Assembly (NCBI RefSeq): GCF_020497125.1
Contig: NC_059073.1
Location: 20,047,225 to 20,111,224 of the forward strand
DNA length: 64,000 nt
DNA from: Mauremys mutica
Taxonomy: Eukaryota; Chordata; Testudines; Geoemydidae
Direction: 5' to 3'
Part shown: one piece after another, positions 35,001 through 46,535 of the stretch
Position numbering within the stretch: the first letter of the stretch is position 1
Layout: each line of letters opens with the position of its first letter
Program-made: the position numbers and the translations under genes
Notes under the pieces: model-generated
Database searches by the model: none
Seen by the model: only the letters and a program-made list of their open reading frames with translations
Told to the model about the DNA's origin: nothing

Positions 35001-36036
35001 GGGTGTGAGGAATGCACCCCAGTGGGCACCCCTACACCCATGGGACTGGCCTGAAAACCCGTGGCAACGTATTCACGTTGACTTTGCTGGCCCCCTTGAA
35101 GGAAGCATGTTCTTGGTGGCAATAGATGCCCATTCTAAATGGCCAGAAGTCTCTATAATGCAGTCCACTTCTGCAGAGAGTACTATCCAAAAACTACGAG
35201 GACTCTTTAGTCGTTTTGGTCTGCCAGAACAACTTGTGAGCGACAACGGACCGCAGTTCGTTTCTCAGGAGTTTCAAAATTTTATGAAGGCAAATGGGAT
35301 ACACCACATCACGTCAGCACCATATCATCCGTCCACCAACGGATTAGCTGAAAGATTTGTGCAGACAATGAAAAACGCTTTGAAATCAGCAAGGGGACAA
35401 CACTCCATTCAAAAGCGTCTGGATATCTTCTTACTTTCCTACAGAAACACCCCTCATGCTACGACCCAGGCATCCCCAGCCTTTCTAATGTTGGGACGAC
35501 AGCTGCGCACTTGCTTTGATCTGCTGAAACCTTCTGAACCCCGACAAACTGTGCAACATCAGCAGCAATATCAAGTCATCAGACGGGCACCCAGAGCAAA
35601 AGACCGAACCTTTAGCCCGGGACAGCCAGTTTTGGCTCGGAATTATACTTCCAGAGCTAAATGGGTCCCGGCCACAGTCATCACTCAAACAGGACCTGTT
35701 TCCTACACAGTCCGAACTGCAGAGAATGTTACCTGGCGGCGACATGTAGATCAGCTGTTGCCAGGTCATGCCAGTCCTCAGGACCCATCTGCAGTTGAGG
35801 GGTCTGACTTCACCTCTTCTGGTGAGGCACCGAATCACGAGTCACCTGTTCCTGACTGTTCTCCTCCATTACTGCCGGCGACTGAGATACCCCTTTGCCC
35901 AGCACGAGCTGATACCACCTCCTCACCAGTTCGTGCTGCGGACCCTGAGCCCCTAGTGCTTTCGGGTGCAATAACACCAGAAGTTCGCCGTAATCCACCT
36001 AGAGACAGAAGGCCTCCTCATCGGCTGGATCTCTAG
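32062..36036 (+). CDS. Gag-Pol polyprotein of Ty3/gypsy element
   Basis: An uninterrupted 1324-residue frame from ATG 32062. The frame opens 7 codons earlier at a GTG, but ATG is the natural eukaryotic start. Order by residue: gag (1-190); two CCHC zinc knuckles (196-209 and 216-229); aspartic protease (DTG at 295); reverse transcriptase with YLDD at 574-577; RNase H (first Asp at about 723, then the NADGLSRLP block); integrase with an HHCC finger (H943, H946, C976, C979) and catalytic D1007, D1061, E1097, where 35 residues separate the last two. The protease-RT-RNaseH-integrase order defines Ty3/gypsy. No chromodomain and no envelope gene are seen. All catalytic residues are present, so the protein may be functional. 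Confidence 0.96.
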   Translation: MATLTRPLEPFDENIEQWHVYTERFELFFIANDITEVKKVPIFLSVVGAKTYCLLHSLLHPVKPATKSYSDIVEILGSHFSPKPLVIAERYRFHKRDQKEDETVVQFVAILKKLAEHCEFKEMLNDALRDRLVCGLYSEAIRKRLLTEAQLTLQKAVDIAVSMELATREAQYIGAPPRVQKVSQEPTHKTVQSQECYRCGKLGHQASECWCKDLVCRHCGKKGHIECACKQKKKRPVVWPTKRGTLHTLEQTQDDQGDTSSQEEVPLHVLSLAAGSHEYWVTPLREGKPIRMELDTGAAVSLVSETVYKEKLQHLPLKATKTVLKTYTGEAVPMVGTIDVKVELNGQAARLPLFVVRGNYPALMGRSWLGKIQLNWAEVHRMTKEETSLTPILRKHAAVFGDDLGSMKGITVTLNIKPDSPPKYLKARTVPYAISPKVEADLERLVTNGVLIPVTHSSWATPIVPIVKKDGSLRICGDFKVTVNPVLCAEQYPLPRIDDLFAGLAGGQKFSKIDLSQAYLQMHVDEKSQELLTIVTHKGLYRYCRLPFGITSAPALFQRAMDQILCGLSGVQCYLDDILVTGRNEEDHLKNLEATLQRLEEYGLRVRKDKCEFFKPSVEYLGHIIDSAGLHKAPAKVKAIVEAPPPRNVSQLRSFLGLLNYYGKFISQLATLLKPRHELLGQNKAWKWTEACDVAFNKAKDALLNSEVLTHFDPSLPLQLACDASPYGVGAVVSHIMPSGEERPIAFASRTLSKAETNYAQIEREALGIVFGIRKFHQYLFGRKFTLLTDHRPLTSIFGPYTGIPPLAASRMQRWALLLSAHTYEIKYRKSTLHGNADGLSRLPLPVKHQDSAQKEIFYFEQVENTPITAIQIKKATRVDPVLSQVMDLVMHGKSRQTSPVSSDLVPYMSKRMELSVQSDCLLWGRRVIIPPPLRSQMLEQLHSGHCGIVRMKEIARSYFWWPGLDSAIEEKAKACMSCQGVRNAPQWAPLHPWDWPENPWQRIHVDFAGPLEGSMFLVAIDAHSKWPEVSIMQSTSAESTIQKLRGLFSRFGLPEQLVSDNGPQFVSQEFQNFMKANGIHHITSAPYHPSTNGLAERFVQTMKNALKSARGQHSIQKRLDIFLLSYRNTPHATTQASPAFLMLGRQLRTCFDLLKPSEPRQTVQHQQQYQVIRRAPRAKDRTFSPGQPVLARNYTSRAKWVPATVITQTGPVSYTVRTAENVTWRRHVDQLLPGHASPQDPSAVEGSDFTSSGEAPNHESPVPDCSPPLLPATEIPLCPARADTTSSPVRAADPEPLVLSGAITPEVRRNPPRDRRPPHRLDL

Positions 36037-36165
36037 CTAGGGCGAACCCACGGTTATGGGGCAAAATAATCCCCAGGGTTTAGCCGGGAATGGAGGCAGT
36101 CTACCCTCCTTCTCTAGTCTAGTGTGTGGTTTTTGTTTTTTTTTTAATTAGGGGATGTTCTTATT

Positions 36166-36178
36166 AGGGGGGGAGGAA
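36166..36178 (+). promoter_or_regulatory. Polypurine tract of gypsy element
   Basis: An aggggggg-agg purine run ends two bases before the 3' LTR, the expected place for plus-strand priming. Confidence 0.8.
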
Positions 36179-36180
36179 TA

Positions 36181-36329
36181 TGTTGTGTATTTGGTTGTCA
36201 TGGTTTTTGCTGCTATGGCAACTGAGTTAGAGTATTATGGTCTGTAAATAAAATGGAGGTTTTGGTTAGCTGTCTGCTCTCTGGCCTCAAGTGATTGCTT
36301 CCTACTCCGGCTGCCCCAAGGATATAACA
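36181..36329 (+). repeat. 3' LTR of gypsy element (149 bp)
   Basis: Same length as the 5' LTR and identical but for two bases. The poly(A) signal aataaa is at 36247-36252. It is followed directly by the target duplication aacag. Confidence 0.96.
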
Positions 36330-36334
36330 AACAG

Positions 36335-36904
36335 GGCACTGAGTATAGAACAGCTGCCGCAGGCGTAATCGCAGCGGTGAAGTAATGCTAACAACAACTG
36401 AGCGCTGAAGCTTCCTGGGTAATGAGAATGAATCCCAGGGATCTATTTCATTCAGAGGATAAGATTCACCTGCAGGGGGAAAGAAACAGGCAAAAGGGAT
36501 GGGAGGTCTGAATTCATAAAATAAGCTTGATGTGGTTTAAGGACATGGTAACTTCAGTGGTGGCAAAAATGGCCTCCTCTAATAAAAAATAAATCACATT
36601 GGATTTGGAAGACGTTCCAGAGATAGCACCTGGGCCCTGCTCTCTGGAATATTAATATAGTTCAAAGCCCCTGTTGTACAAAGAACAAGGCAGATTGAGA
36701 CATTGTAGTTACATGCTGGATCTTTTTAGTTTTAGAAAGTTACTGGCATTGTACAGTAAGTAGTACATACACAAGAAGCAGCAGCTGTGGCATGTGATAA
36801 GTTTGGCAGTTCCCTGGCTCTATTATATGCTAGTAATTAATTTGTGTCATAAATAAGTGTCATACATCACATGGAAAGAGAATGAAATCATCAAAAGAAT
36901 TATA
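36335..36904. other. Unassigned noncoding sequence
   Basis: Nothing recognised. It joins directly to the sequence before 31789 when the gypsy element is ignored. Confidence 0.45.
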
Positions 36905-36912
36905 GTCTAAAT

Positions 36913-37109
36913 CAGGGGTAGTCAATAGGCGGACCACAGGCCAAATCCGGACACCAGACACTGTTGAATGGACTGCAAAAGCTTTTTATTTAGTTATTAT
37001 TACCATTAATGTTATTGCAGTGTGAAAAAGGGTTCTCTGGAGTCTGGACCTTGACTATACCTTGACCAAGAAATCTGGACCTTGACAAAAAAATAATTGA
37101 CTATCCTTG
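36913..37109. mobile_element. Non-autonomous hAT MITE (197 bp)
   Basis: Perfect 8-bp duplication gtctaaat (36905-36912 and 37110-37117). Ends caggggtagtcaatagg and attgactatccttg are inverted repeats. No coding capacity. Confidence 0.92.
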
Positions 37110-37204
37110 GTCTAAATAATCTTCTCTTTGGGGGCGGGGGAAAAGGTTTTGGGGAATGTGCATCTACACAAAATCTCCCCATGGCAAATGCCTGCCTCTG
37201 TCTA

Positions 37205-37830
37205 AAGTACTTATAGAATGCCTATCACCATAGTGTCTGATCACCTCACATTCTTTACTGTATTAATCCACACAACATCTCTGTGATATTGGGAAGTACC
37301 ATCACCCTCATTTTACAGATGAGGAACTAAGACACAGAATGACTCAAGGTGGAATTTTCAAAAAGTACCTCAGTGTATCTCTACAATGCAATAAAAGACC
37401 TGCGGGCTAGGATGGCTGGTCATGGTCAGCTGACAGGCCCATGGGGCTAAATGTTCCAGTGTAGACGTTTGGGCTTGAGCTGGCGCTCGGACTCTGAGAC
37501 CCCATGTGGCAGGAGATTCTCAAAGCCCAGGCCTGAACATCTATACTGCAATTTTTAGCCCTGCAGCCTGAGCCTCACAACTGACTCAGGCTTTGAGACT
37601 CAGCCCCACAGGTTTTTTATTGCATCCTAAGTGAATTAAAAGCGCCAGTTCAATGGGAGTTGTGCTCCTCGGTCCCATAGGCACTTCTGAAAATCCCACC
37701 TTAAGTGACTTCCCCAATTCACACAAAAAGTCTGTGGCAGGGCCTCAGAATTGAACGCCCATCTCCCCAGTCCCAGTCTAGCATCCTAATGACCAGGGAA
37801 ACCTTCCACCCCACTAGACTATTGTAATTT
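37205..37830 (-). mobile_element. MIR-like SINE, interrupted by a MITE
   Basis: Left part with ctcattttacagatgaggaa (37308-37327) and right part with the head complement (ccagtctagcatcctaatga, about 37774-37793). The middle is displaced by the repeat at 37376-37632, so the SINE is older. Confidence 0.55.
37376..37632. mobile_element. Harbinger-like MITE with tgcaataaaa ends
   Basis: Left end ctctacaatgcaataaaa and right end tttttattgcatcc are inverted. Internal segments around gtgtagacgtttgggct and aacatctatactgcaa form further inverted pairs. Exact ends are blurred by mutation, so the 3-bp target cannot be verified. Confidence 0.55.
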
Positions 37831-37954
37831 CTGACAGGGCTGGAAAAGTTTGAAAATAAAAAAGCTGTAACCAATTCCATAATGGCCCTGAGCAGATCTA
37901 GTGCAGAAGGGAATCTTGTCCAGCAATTTATGTAAAATTCTGGAAATATAATGA

Positions 37955-39391
37955 AGCTGGAGGATGGTTACAGGCTGGCAAACCTACTTTCAGTACCAAG
38001 CAAATGGGCTGAAACTATAGTAAAGAACAGAATTATAAGACGCATAGATGAACACAATATGTTGGAGTAAAGTCAACGTGGCTTTTGTAAAGGGAAATCA
38101 TGCCTCACCAATCAATTAGAATTCTTTGAGGGAGTCAACAAGCATGTGGGCAAGGGTAGGCTAGTTGATATAATGTACTTGGACTTTCAGAAAGCCTTTG
38201 ACAAAGGCTCTTAAGCAAAGAGAGCAGTCATGGGATGAGAGGGAAGGTCCTGTCATGGATTAATAACTGCTTAAAAGGTAGGAAACAAAGGTATAAATAT
38301 AGGAATAAATGATCAGTTTTCAAAATGGAGAGTGGTAAATAGCAGGGTCCTATAATGATCTATACTGGCACGATTGCCATTCAACATATCCATCAATGAT
38401 CTGGAAAAGGGAGTAAACAGTGAGGGGGCAAAGTTTGCAGATGATAAAAATTACCCAAGATAGTTAAGATCAAAGCAGATTGTGAAGCGTTACAAAGAGT
38501 TCTCATAAAACTGGGTGATTGAGCAACAAAATGGCAGATGAAATGCAACGTTGATAAGTGCAAAGTAATGCATACTGGAAAAAATAATCACAGCAATACA
38601 TGCAAAATGATGAGGTCTCAATTAGCTGTTACCACTCAAGAAAGAGATCTTGGAGTCATAGTGTATAGTTCTCTGAAAACATCTGCTGAATGTGCAGTGA
38701 CAGTCAAAAAAGCAAACAAAATGTTAGGAACCATTAGGAAAGGGATAGATAATAAGATAGAAAATATCATAATGCCACTATATACACCCATGGTAATGTG
38801 TGTAGTTCTGGTTGATTAGGGGTATGGAACAGCTTCCATACGAGGAGAGATTAAAAAGACTGGGTCTGTTCATTTTACAAAAGAGATGACTAAGGGGGAG
38901 ATATGATAGAGGTTTAAAATTATGAATAGTGTGGAGAAGGTGAATAAGGAAGTTTTATTTACTCCTTCATAGAACACAAGAACTAGGGATCACCCAATGA
39001 AATTAATAGGCAGCAAGTTTGAAACAAACATAGGGAAGTACTTTTTCACACAATGCACAGTCAACCCGAGGAACTCATTGCCAGGGCATGTTGTGAAGGC
39101 CAAAAATATAACTGGGTTCAAAAAAGAACTAGATAAGTTTATGGAGGATAGGTGCATCAATGGCTATTGGCCAAGCTGGTCAAAAATGCAACCCCATGTT
39201 TGGGTGTCCCTAAACCTCCAACAGCCAGAAGTTGGGACTGGACGACAGAGAAAAAATCACTTAACAGTTGCCCTGTTTTGTTCATTCCCTCTGAAGCATC
39301 TGTTACCAGCCACAGTTGGAAGACAAGATATTGGGTTTGATAGACCATTGGTCTGACACAGCATGGCTATTCTTGTGTTATGTTCCTATGT
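37955..39391 (+). mobile_element. CR1 LINE fragment (RT to 3' end)
   Basis: Runs from the RT fingers (caggctggcaaacc, about 37972) through the HGFCKG-type block and palm (about 38160-38210, with a deletion after KAFD) and the MKCNVDKCKVMHTGKNN block (38538-38819) to the C-terminal region (38997-39140) and tail cagcatggctattcttgtg (39360-39378). Many stops and indels. Same subfamily as 1-1207. Confidence 0.88.
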
Positions 39392-42300
39392 CAAGGTTGC
39401 TGAATAGAAAACACTTTCTCTGGAAATCACAGGCTCATCCTACTTTGCCAAGTGCATTTCCAAATGTGACATCCAGAAGTTTTGCTGAGATACAAATAGA
39501 ACATCTTTGCTTTGGGATGGCATTCACGATAGTCTTTTAACACCTTGGCTGTCATGACATAAGGATGTTCTGTATGACCACAGGGATTTCCTGTCTCAGA
39601 GTCTGCCTATCCCATAAGACATAATTAAGTAAATTGCCATGCAGTGAAAACTTGCTTTACAGGAAACAGGAGCTCCTCATGCACAAGTCTGAACCTCTAC
39701 ACTATCTACACCAATTTCCCGACTGTGAAACAGGCTTAATGCTACGTCTTATTAATATGCTATTCTAGCTGAATGCACCAGATCCTAAAACAAGCACCAT
39801 GAGACCTTGAAAACTGTACAGCATTTTATCCAGTGATCATTCATTAATGAAATTATGCTGAACGATGTGTTTTCCATGTTAAGAAGTGCTGTTATGTAAT
39901 GCTGATCTGTACTAAAATCACCAAATATTTTCCACTAATTTCTAATCTCAGAGGTTAAAAGCTGCTACTTATTGAAATATGATCCCCAGTCCACATGTAC
40001 TATAATTTTATAGAACGGAGGTATAATTTAGCTATACATCAATGCACAAAAAATACCATGTAAGACATTTTTAGCAGTATAGGAAAGGAGAAAAACCTCT
40101 TAGACTAATCCTACCATGAGCTATGGGGAGGATGGAATCTTAGCTTTTGTTCTGCAATATATATTGTTATATTTCTTTGATCTTTTGTATGAAGTCCTAG
40201 ACGTGCAGGAAGATTCTGAATTGCTTTTTATTTCTGACTTGTGTAATTACTAAATCTAATATGCTCAGGACATGGTACCGGCTGTCCCTGCCGCACTTCT
40301 CACCATGGAGAAGAAAAGGCCAACCTCTAATTGGGGCCAGTAAGGTCCTGAGAACAATAGCTCTCTTGAGCAATTCTTAGCATTACGGCCCTAGTTCAGC
40401 AAAGCATCTATTTTTTGTGATTAATTTTTTGTATTGATTTTCATAAAGAAACAATGAACAGTACAAAAACGTAAACAACTTACAGCTTTTATATGTTTCT
40501 AAATACACACGCTTCATGGGATCTTTAATAACATTTTGTAATCAGGCAATTTTACAACTTGTCAGTGCTGCAAAATCAGACAATCAAAACCAGACAATAC
40601 TACATAGATGGGCCATGTTTGCGTGAGGGTAACTGTAATAAAATAGAAGACATATATGAATAGGGAGAGGAGGGAAAGAAAGGACCAGGAAGCAGAGCAG
40701 AGGAGGAGTTCAGTGGAATAATGGTCTGGCATTCTTTGAACCATTGCAACATTTTTAGCAAAATACACCTAGAAATGGGGTCCACATTTCTTTGATCTCT
40801 ACTGGGATGTGATTCTTTCTTTGGCTGCTAACTCGGGTCCTAATACTGCTGCTCTATTCTGGATATAAGCCTACTTCTCCATTTTTGCAAAATCATCTGG
40901 TCTGACACAGCATGGCCATTCTTATGAACTAAAGTGTAATCCCTTCGGAGATGGTACTCCTGAAATACCACACTGATCCTCTAGGGGACTCACTCCACAC
41001 TACAGCAGCAATTGTGGCAGAAGTTCAGTACTGTTTCTCAGATTGCCTAGGTTCAGGACAGAGATAGAGCTGACTAGCAACACTACCAGAACCAATCATA
41101 AGCCAGAACTCAGAAACAAAGTGTTGGTTTTACTTTTGGTTTTGGCTGTGTTTGGAGTAGGGAAGGAATAGAAGCATTGAAGCCAGGGAGGACCCTTCTA
41201 CCCGCCACGTTCCTGCTGAGGAGGCTGAAGAGGGTTATGGTCAGGCTACCAGGAGGCAGCCTACCTGTACATAGGAATCCAGAGAAGAAAGCCACACAGA
41301 TGATCTTACCATCCTTGGTGTGGTTGCTTTGTAAGACCACCCTGGTTTATTTATTTTGCTATTTTATTTTAAGCTGGCCACCAGATTTCAGCACTGCTCT
41401 ACCTATCAAAAACTGAGCATAAACTCCCTATTTCCTTAGGCACTTGCTGGAAGGGAACACAGGGTGCTTTGTACTGGCTGTAAATGTTGGGAGGGGTAAA
41501 GTTTATGTATTGTTGTTTCTATCTTTTATTATCCTAAACCCTTTCCCACTGTCACTTATCCTGAGTTTCCCCGTACCAAATAAAGCCCCAGTTACTGTTT
41601 TATTACTCTAGTTATTTTATTTCTGTGTGTTCTGACTGACACTCCTCTGTAACAGATTGTGTGTTAAATATTTTCCCAAGGGCCAAGCCCTTTGTGGTCT
41701 CTGCACTAGAAGGGGTTTCCTTGGGTGGAGGCACCAGGTACTCTTATAGGTGAACCTGGACGCATAACGCTGAGGAGAGAAGGGAGAAGGCTGCAGCCAC
41801 ATCTGAGAGGTGGGTTACAAAAGTAATACTAAACTATATTAGAGTAATCAGAATCTGTCCCTTTAAATAAAAGTCCATCTGATATACTTACTTAAGAATC
41901 TCAGAGTAGCTCAAGGGGGTGAGTAAATCTGAAGGTATCTGAATCTGGTGAAAGGAATTTTAAAAACTTGAAAGAGTCATAGAAATTCAGTGCCTATTCC
42001 TAAACCATTTCTAGTCACCAGTGATAGAGATTCTGCAGTTTGAAGTTAATTCTCTTGATGATGCCTCAGCCAGACTCATGCTCCCAGAGCTATATTGGCT
42101 CTACAAATGCAATCAGGAGTAAAAAGTACTAAAGACTTGCTTTAATCAGTAAAATAAAGAGATGTGACTCTGAATATACACTAGAAGTTGATCTGCTGTG
42201 TAAAGAAGGTCCCACTTGTAGCCCACGGGGCTAACTTGCCTTTATTATATTCACTGCTTTGCATTTTATTCAGCAAGTTAGAATAAGCCTATGAACTTTG

Positions 42301-43349
42301 AACAGATAAATGGGCCAATGGAAAACCCCAGTAATTGGGGAGCTGAAAATAGAGTGTTTAAGGGGAATTTCTCACCACAGGAAAAACCAACCACAAGAAT
42401 GTCCAAGAGTCCAATCATAAAAGTGTCATGGCAATGAATTGACATACCTAACAGGTACATGAGCTACATCCTCAGATACCTGACCACAAGAGGACCATGG
42501 TAACAAATTGATGTTTATGATAATAAGTTGAAATCACTGATATACAAACTTATAGTAGATGAACACTCCAACATTAATAAGGTAAGGATCTACAAATAAG
42601 GAAAAGGGGAAATAACCCTACTGAATATGCATCAAACATTGTGGCATCAGAGTATCATACTATAAAAGTTACATTCCAGCCTAGTGGAAGTAGGAGAAGG
42701 AGATGTAGTCCTTGGGAGGTGCCAGAATGATGACCATTGGTGATGAAGGGGAAGGAGATGAAGATGAGGAAGATGATGGTTAATATTTCAGGTTGTTCTA
42801 CAAGGAATGATGTGAGTATATGTCTCTATCTGCCTTACTGAGTTGGGGTGTTTATGACTATGCCAAATGTATTAATCAATTGTTTGTAAATATAGAAGAG
42901 TTCCTATAGTCTGAGTGCTACAATTGTGCACATCGGGGTTCCCAGCTATATAATCATTTGAATAATACTGGGGCTGATCTTGGGACCAGAACCTGTCAAC
43001 CCTCAAAGTGATAACTGGGGATTCTTAAGTAATCAATATAATATATATCTATAGACATATAGATACATAGAGTGGGCTACATGCTCAAGCAATATTTTAA
43101 GTTTGAGATTTGATTCCTTTTTATGAATTCTGTGGTGTAATAGCATAGAATGTAACTGTGACTGCCCCTTGCCTTTTTGTAAGCTTATTTGATTTCTGTT
43201 CACTCTTCTATTCACTCTTCTATATATTTCAGATTCCTTTGTTTCTATGCTTCCATTTACAGTTTCATTCGCATGCCAGCAACTGTTTCTCTCATTGTTT
43301 TTCCTTGGACATAATCCAACTCCCTTATTATCTGCTTGTGAACCAATTT
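39392..43349. other. Mostly unassigned noncoding sequence
   Basis: About 4 kb without recognisable genes. A 5'-truncated CR1 tail of ~40 bp on the plus strand is at 40896-40936 (ggtctgacacagcatggcca). A purine-rich gaagatgaggaag-type run lies at about 42741-42780. The block 41500-41815 has a poly(A) signal (aataaa at 41580-41585), T-rich sequence and a ggttaca end, which could be the 3' half of an old LTR; I could not find its start. Confidence 0.45.
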
Positions 43350-43730
43350 TTTCATAGATTCCAAGGCCAGAAGGGACCATTGTGATCATCTAGTGTGAAT
43401 TCATGAATGACATAGGCCATAGAACTTCCCCAACATAACTCCTAGAGCAGATTTTAAATCCAGTCTTGGTTTAAAAATGGCCAGTGATGAAGAATCCACT
43501 ACAACACTTGGTCAATTGTTCCAATGGTTAATTACTTTTTATTTCCAGTCTGAATTTGTCTAGCTCCAACTTCCAGCCATTGGAGAGTGTTCTACCTTTC
43601 TCTGACAGACTGAAGAGCTCATTATTAAATATTAGTTTTCCATGTAGGCACTTATAGATTGTAATCAAGTCACCCCTACACCTTCTCTTTGTTAAGCTAA
43701 ATAAATCGAGCTCTTTGAGTCTATCAGTAT

Positions 43731-43852
43731 CAGGGTGACCAGACAGCAAATGTGAAAAATCGGGACGGGGTGGGGAGTAATAGGCTTCTATATAAGAAAA
43801 AGCCTCAAATATCGGGACTGTCCCTATAAAATTGGGACATCTGGTCACCCTA
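43731..43852. mobile_element. hAT-type MITE (122 bp)
   Basis: Flanked by atcagtat (43723-43730) and ctcagtat (43853-43860), 7 of 8 matching. Ends cagggtgaccagacagc and ctggtcaccct(a) are inverted; inside, aaaatcgggac and gtccctataaaattgggac extend the symmetry. Inserted in the CR1 C-terminal region. Confidence 0.88.
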
Positions 43853-44074
43853 CTCAGTATCACATTTTCTAATCTTTAGTCATTCTCCTGGCTCAGTCTC
43901 TGAACTCTCTCTAATGTATCAACATCCTTCTTGAATTGTGGGCACCAGGACTGGATGTAGTATGTCAGCAGGGGTTGCACCAGTATAGAGGGAAAATATC
44001 CTCTGTACTGCTACTCATGATTGCCTTATTTATGCATCCCAGGCTTGCATCAGCTCTTTTGGCCACAATGTCAC

Positions 44075-44557
44075 TGTCAGAGTCTGGGCTATGTGCACTC
44101 ATGCCTAGTGGTTGGAGCAGGAGTCAGGGACAATGTCTAGAGTAAGAGTTGGTAGCCTGGACTAGGATCTGACAGTCAGAGTCAGATGCCAGAGCCAAGG
44201 GTCAGAGCTCAAGTCAGAGATTGGGAATGAGAGCCAAGGATCAGAACTGGGTTACCTGGGGTGAGGCAAGGCTGGGTCCAAGGCAAGAGAAGGCTGGCTC
44301 CAGGGCAGGAGACAGTCAGGACCAGCATTGGAACAAGGCAGGGGCCAAGGCTGTGCACAAACACACAGAAGTTATTGAAGCTGTGAGCAAATGCTTTGAG
44401 CAGCCACTGAGCTGCTGCTGCTGCTGGGTAAAAGAGCTGGTCTGCTGACTATTCCGACCAATCAGGTGGTTTAGCCAGTTAGGCAGCCAACGACAGGTCA
44501 TCTGTGCTTGTTAGGGTGCCCAGAGACTGACTCTGCTGCAGGCCCTCATTCCTGACA
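44075..44557 (+). mobile_element. Solo LTR (483 bp)
   Basis: Perfect 5-bp duplication gtcac (44070-44074 and 44558-44562), with ends tgtcagagtctggg and cattcctgaca (TG...CA). No internal coding sequence, so it is a solo LTR left by recombination between two LTRs. It interrupts the old CR1. The internal sequence is rich in cagag/gccag repeats and includes a (ctg)n run at about 44412-44427. Orientation is unproven. Confidence 0.85.
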
Positions 44558-45150
44558 GTCACACTGGGAGCTCATGTTCTACTGATTAATCACTATGACC
44601 CCCAAATCTTTTTCAGAGTCACTGTTTCTCAAGATAGAGTTTTCCGGTAAGTATGGCCGACAGTATGTATACATTTGCATTTAGCCATATTAAACTGCAT
44701 AGCGTTTGCTTGCATCTAATTTACCAAGCGATCCAGCTCGCTCTGTATCAGTGACCTGGCCTCTTCATTATTTACCACGCCCCCAATTTTTGTGTCAACT
44801 GCAAACTTTAGCAGTGATGATCTATGTTTTCTTCCACGTTATTGATAAAACTGTTAACTAGCATAAGGTCAAGAACCGATCCCTGCAATTAAAATTTGAG
44901 GCTAGTTTTTAATCCATTTAACATGTGCCATATTAATTTTATATCATTCTAGTATTTTTAATCAAAATGTCATGAGGTAGGTACCAAGTCAAACACCTTA
45001 CAAAAGTCAAAGTATGTTATGTCAACATTATTAACTTTATCAAGCCAACTTGTACTCTTGTAAAAACATATCACATTAGTTTATTGCCTTGTGAAACTAT
45101 GTGCCCTTCCTGTTATCCCTTTAATACATCACTGTTTGTTTATTGACCCT

Positions 45151-46394
45151 GTTTTAAAAAGGGTCCTCCAGTGCCATTACTCACTGCAGAAGGCTACTGA
45201 AAACCACAATACAATAAGTTTCTGAATGTTAGTGAGTTGAAAGTTCCTACCTCCCTTTTTAAAAAAAAAATATTGAAAACCTGGAGAACAATAGGAAAGC
45301 CCTGCTAGCACTCACATAGCACTGTGCCTTTCATAAAAGATCTCATGTTGAATGATGAAAGGAGTGCTACAGTACTTTAAGATAAGAGGTACAATTCAGA
45401 GCACCAAGAAGAATGAATAACCAGCTTCTAGAAGAAAATGGTAATGGAACATATGCGATATTCTGATCACATTTAACTATGAAGAGAAGTCAATACACTG
45501 AGGAGGGTCAAATCTACTCTGTTACTCCTGTGTGAAATCTTGATTAATTCTTTTAATTTAAGTGCAATTACTACAGATTTACAGTCGGAGGAAAATTCAG
45601 CCTAATATTTTCAAAATTATCTTCAAAATTGTAAGATAGAATACTTATCAAAAAGGAAGCTGTTATATTGATGACTTGGTATGACACAGATTGTGTATCT
45701 CATCTGAATGCGGGATGAAACCCAATCCTTTAAAGTTTTTGGAAAGAGAAACTATGTTACTAATAACAATTAGAAATATAATAGAACTTGCCCTGCAACA
45801 TCTTTACTCAAAGTATCCCAGGTTATGCATTCAAATGAGTCAGACAATCCCTGATTAAAAGCTGGACTGTCAAATGAAACCTGTCAGAAAAGCCAAAAGG
45901 AGGACAAGATGTAAAGCAGGCGTTTATGTTCAATGGTGCTAGAAATAGTGGAGAGGTCAAGGAGGTGGGATCTGGCACATGGCAGGTATCCCAAAAGTAG
46001 TTCTTTGGAGGCTGAGGCATTGTTCAAAAAATGGGGATGTACTGGTGAAACAAGGATGTATGCTTTCTTTATGAAGAACATACGGATCGTGTTGAAAGAA
46101 TGATGCCACCTCCAAATCCAATCCCTCAAACATCCACTCCAAAAGATCCTCAGACCACTGACAGCCATCCTGCAGGAAACTGTTAGAGACTGAATCTTCA
46201 GGGGAAATAGAAAAAGTCAAGCTTGTATCTACCTGCTTGGCATATCTCCCTCCCCCTCAACATCAGATGGGTCTGATGCCCACAGCAAGCCATGATATGA
46301 AGGCACTTCGTGGCTGGGTCCAAACATGCATGAGCATGAGGTGCAACCATTCTGATCTGGGATGGGGTATTGATGTAGCCCCAATGGACAGTTT
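45151..46394. other. Unassigned noncoding sequence
   Basis: Nothing recognised beyond short frames. Confidence 0.45.
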
Positions 46395-46535
46395 TTCTAG
46401 GTTATTGTGATTATTTATTATTTGCCCTGAGGTAGCGCAAAAAGTCTCCAGTCACGGATCAGAACCCCGCTGTGCTAGGTGCTGTCAAACACATAGAAGA
46501 GAGATAGCCCTTGCCTTGACTTTGGCAAACTCTTC
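46395..46535 (-). mobile_element. MIR-like SINE 3' tail
   Basis: Complement of the common tail: gtgctaggtgctgtcaaaca with gatcagaaccccgctgtgct before it. Only the tail is present. Confidence 0.6.

Larger units (their letters stand above)
31784..36334 (+). mobile_element. Complete Ty3/gypsy LTR retrotransposon with target duplications
   Basis: The element proper is 31789-36329 (4541 bp), flanked by the 5-bp duplication aacag (31784-31788 and 36330-36334). Order: 5' LTR, tRNA primer site, 124-base leader from the LTR end to the first ATG, one gag-pol frame, 144-base 3' region with polypurine tract, 3' LTR. The two 149-bp LTRs differ at only two bases, so insertion was recent. Every part needed for movement is visible and none is visibly broken. 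Single-frame gag-pol and a tRNA-Ser site suggest a Mag-type lineage; that clade call is inference. Confidence 0.96.
43350..45150 (-). mobile_element. Old CR1 LINE, split by a MITE and a solo LTR
   Basis: The 3' end is at the left: catagattccaaggccagaa at 43352. The C-terminal coding region is at 43528-43730 (with LKELDLFSLTKRRCRGDL), then thumb (43853-44074), palm (44563-44900) and an upstream stretch to about 45150. It is much diverged, with no open frame. Two later insertions are precisely delimited inside it. The right limit is approximate. Confidence 0.85.
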
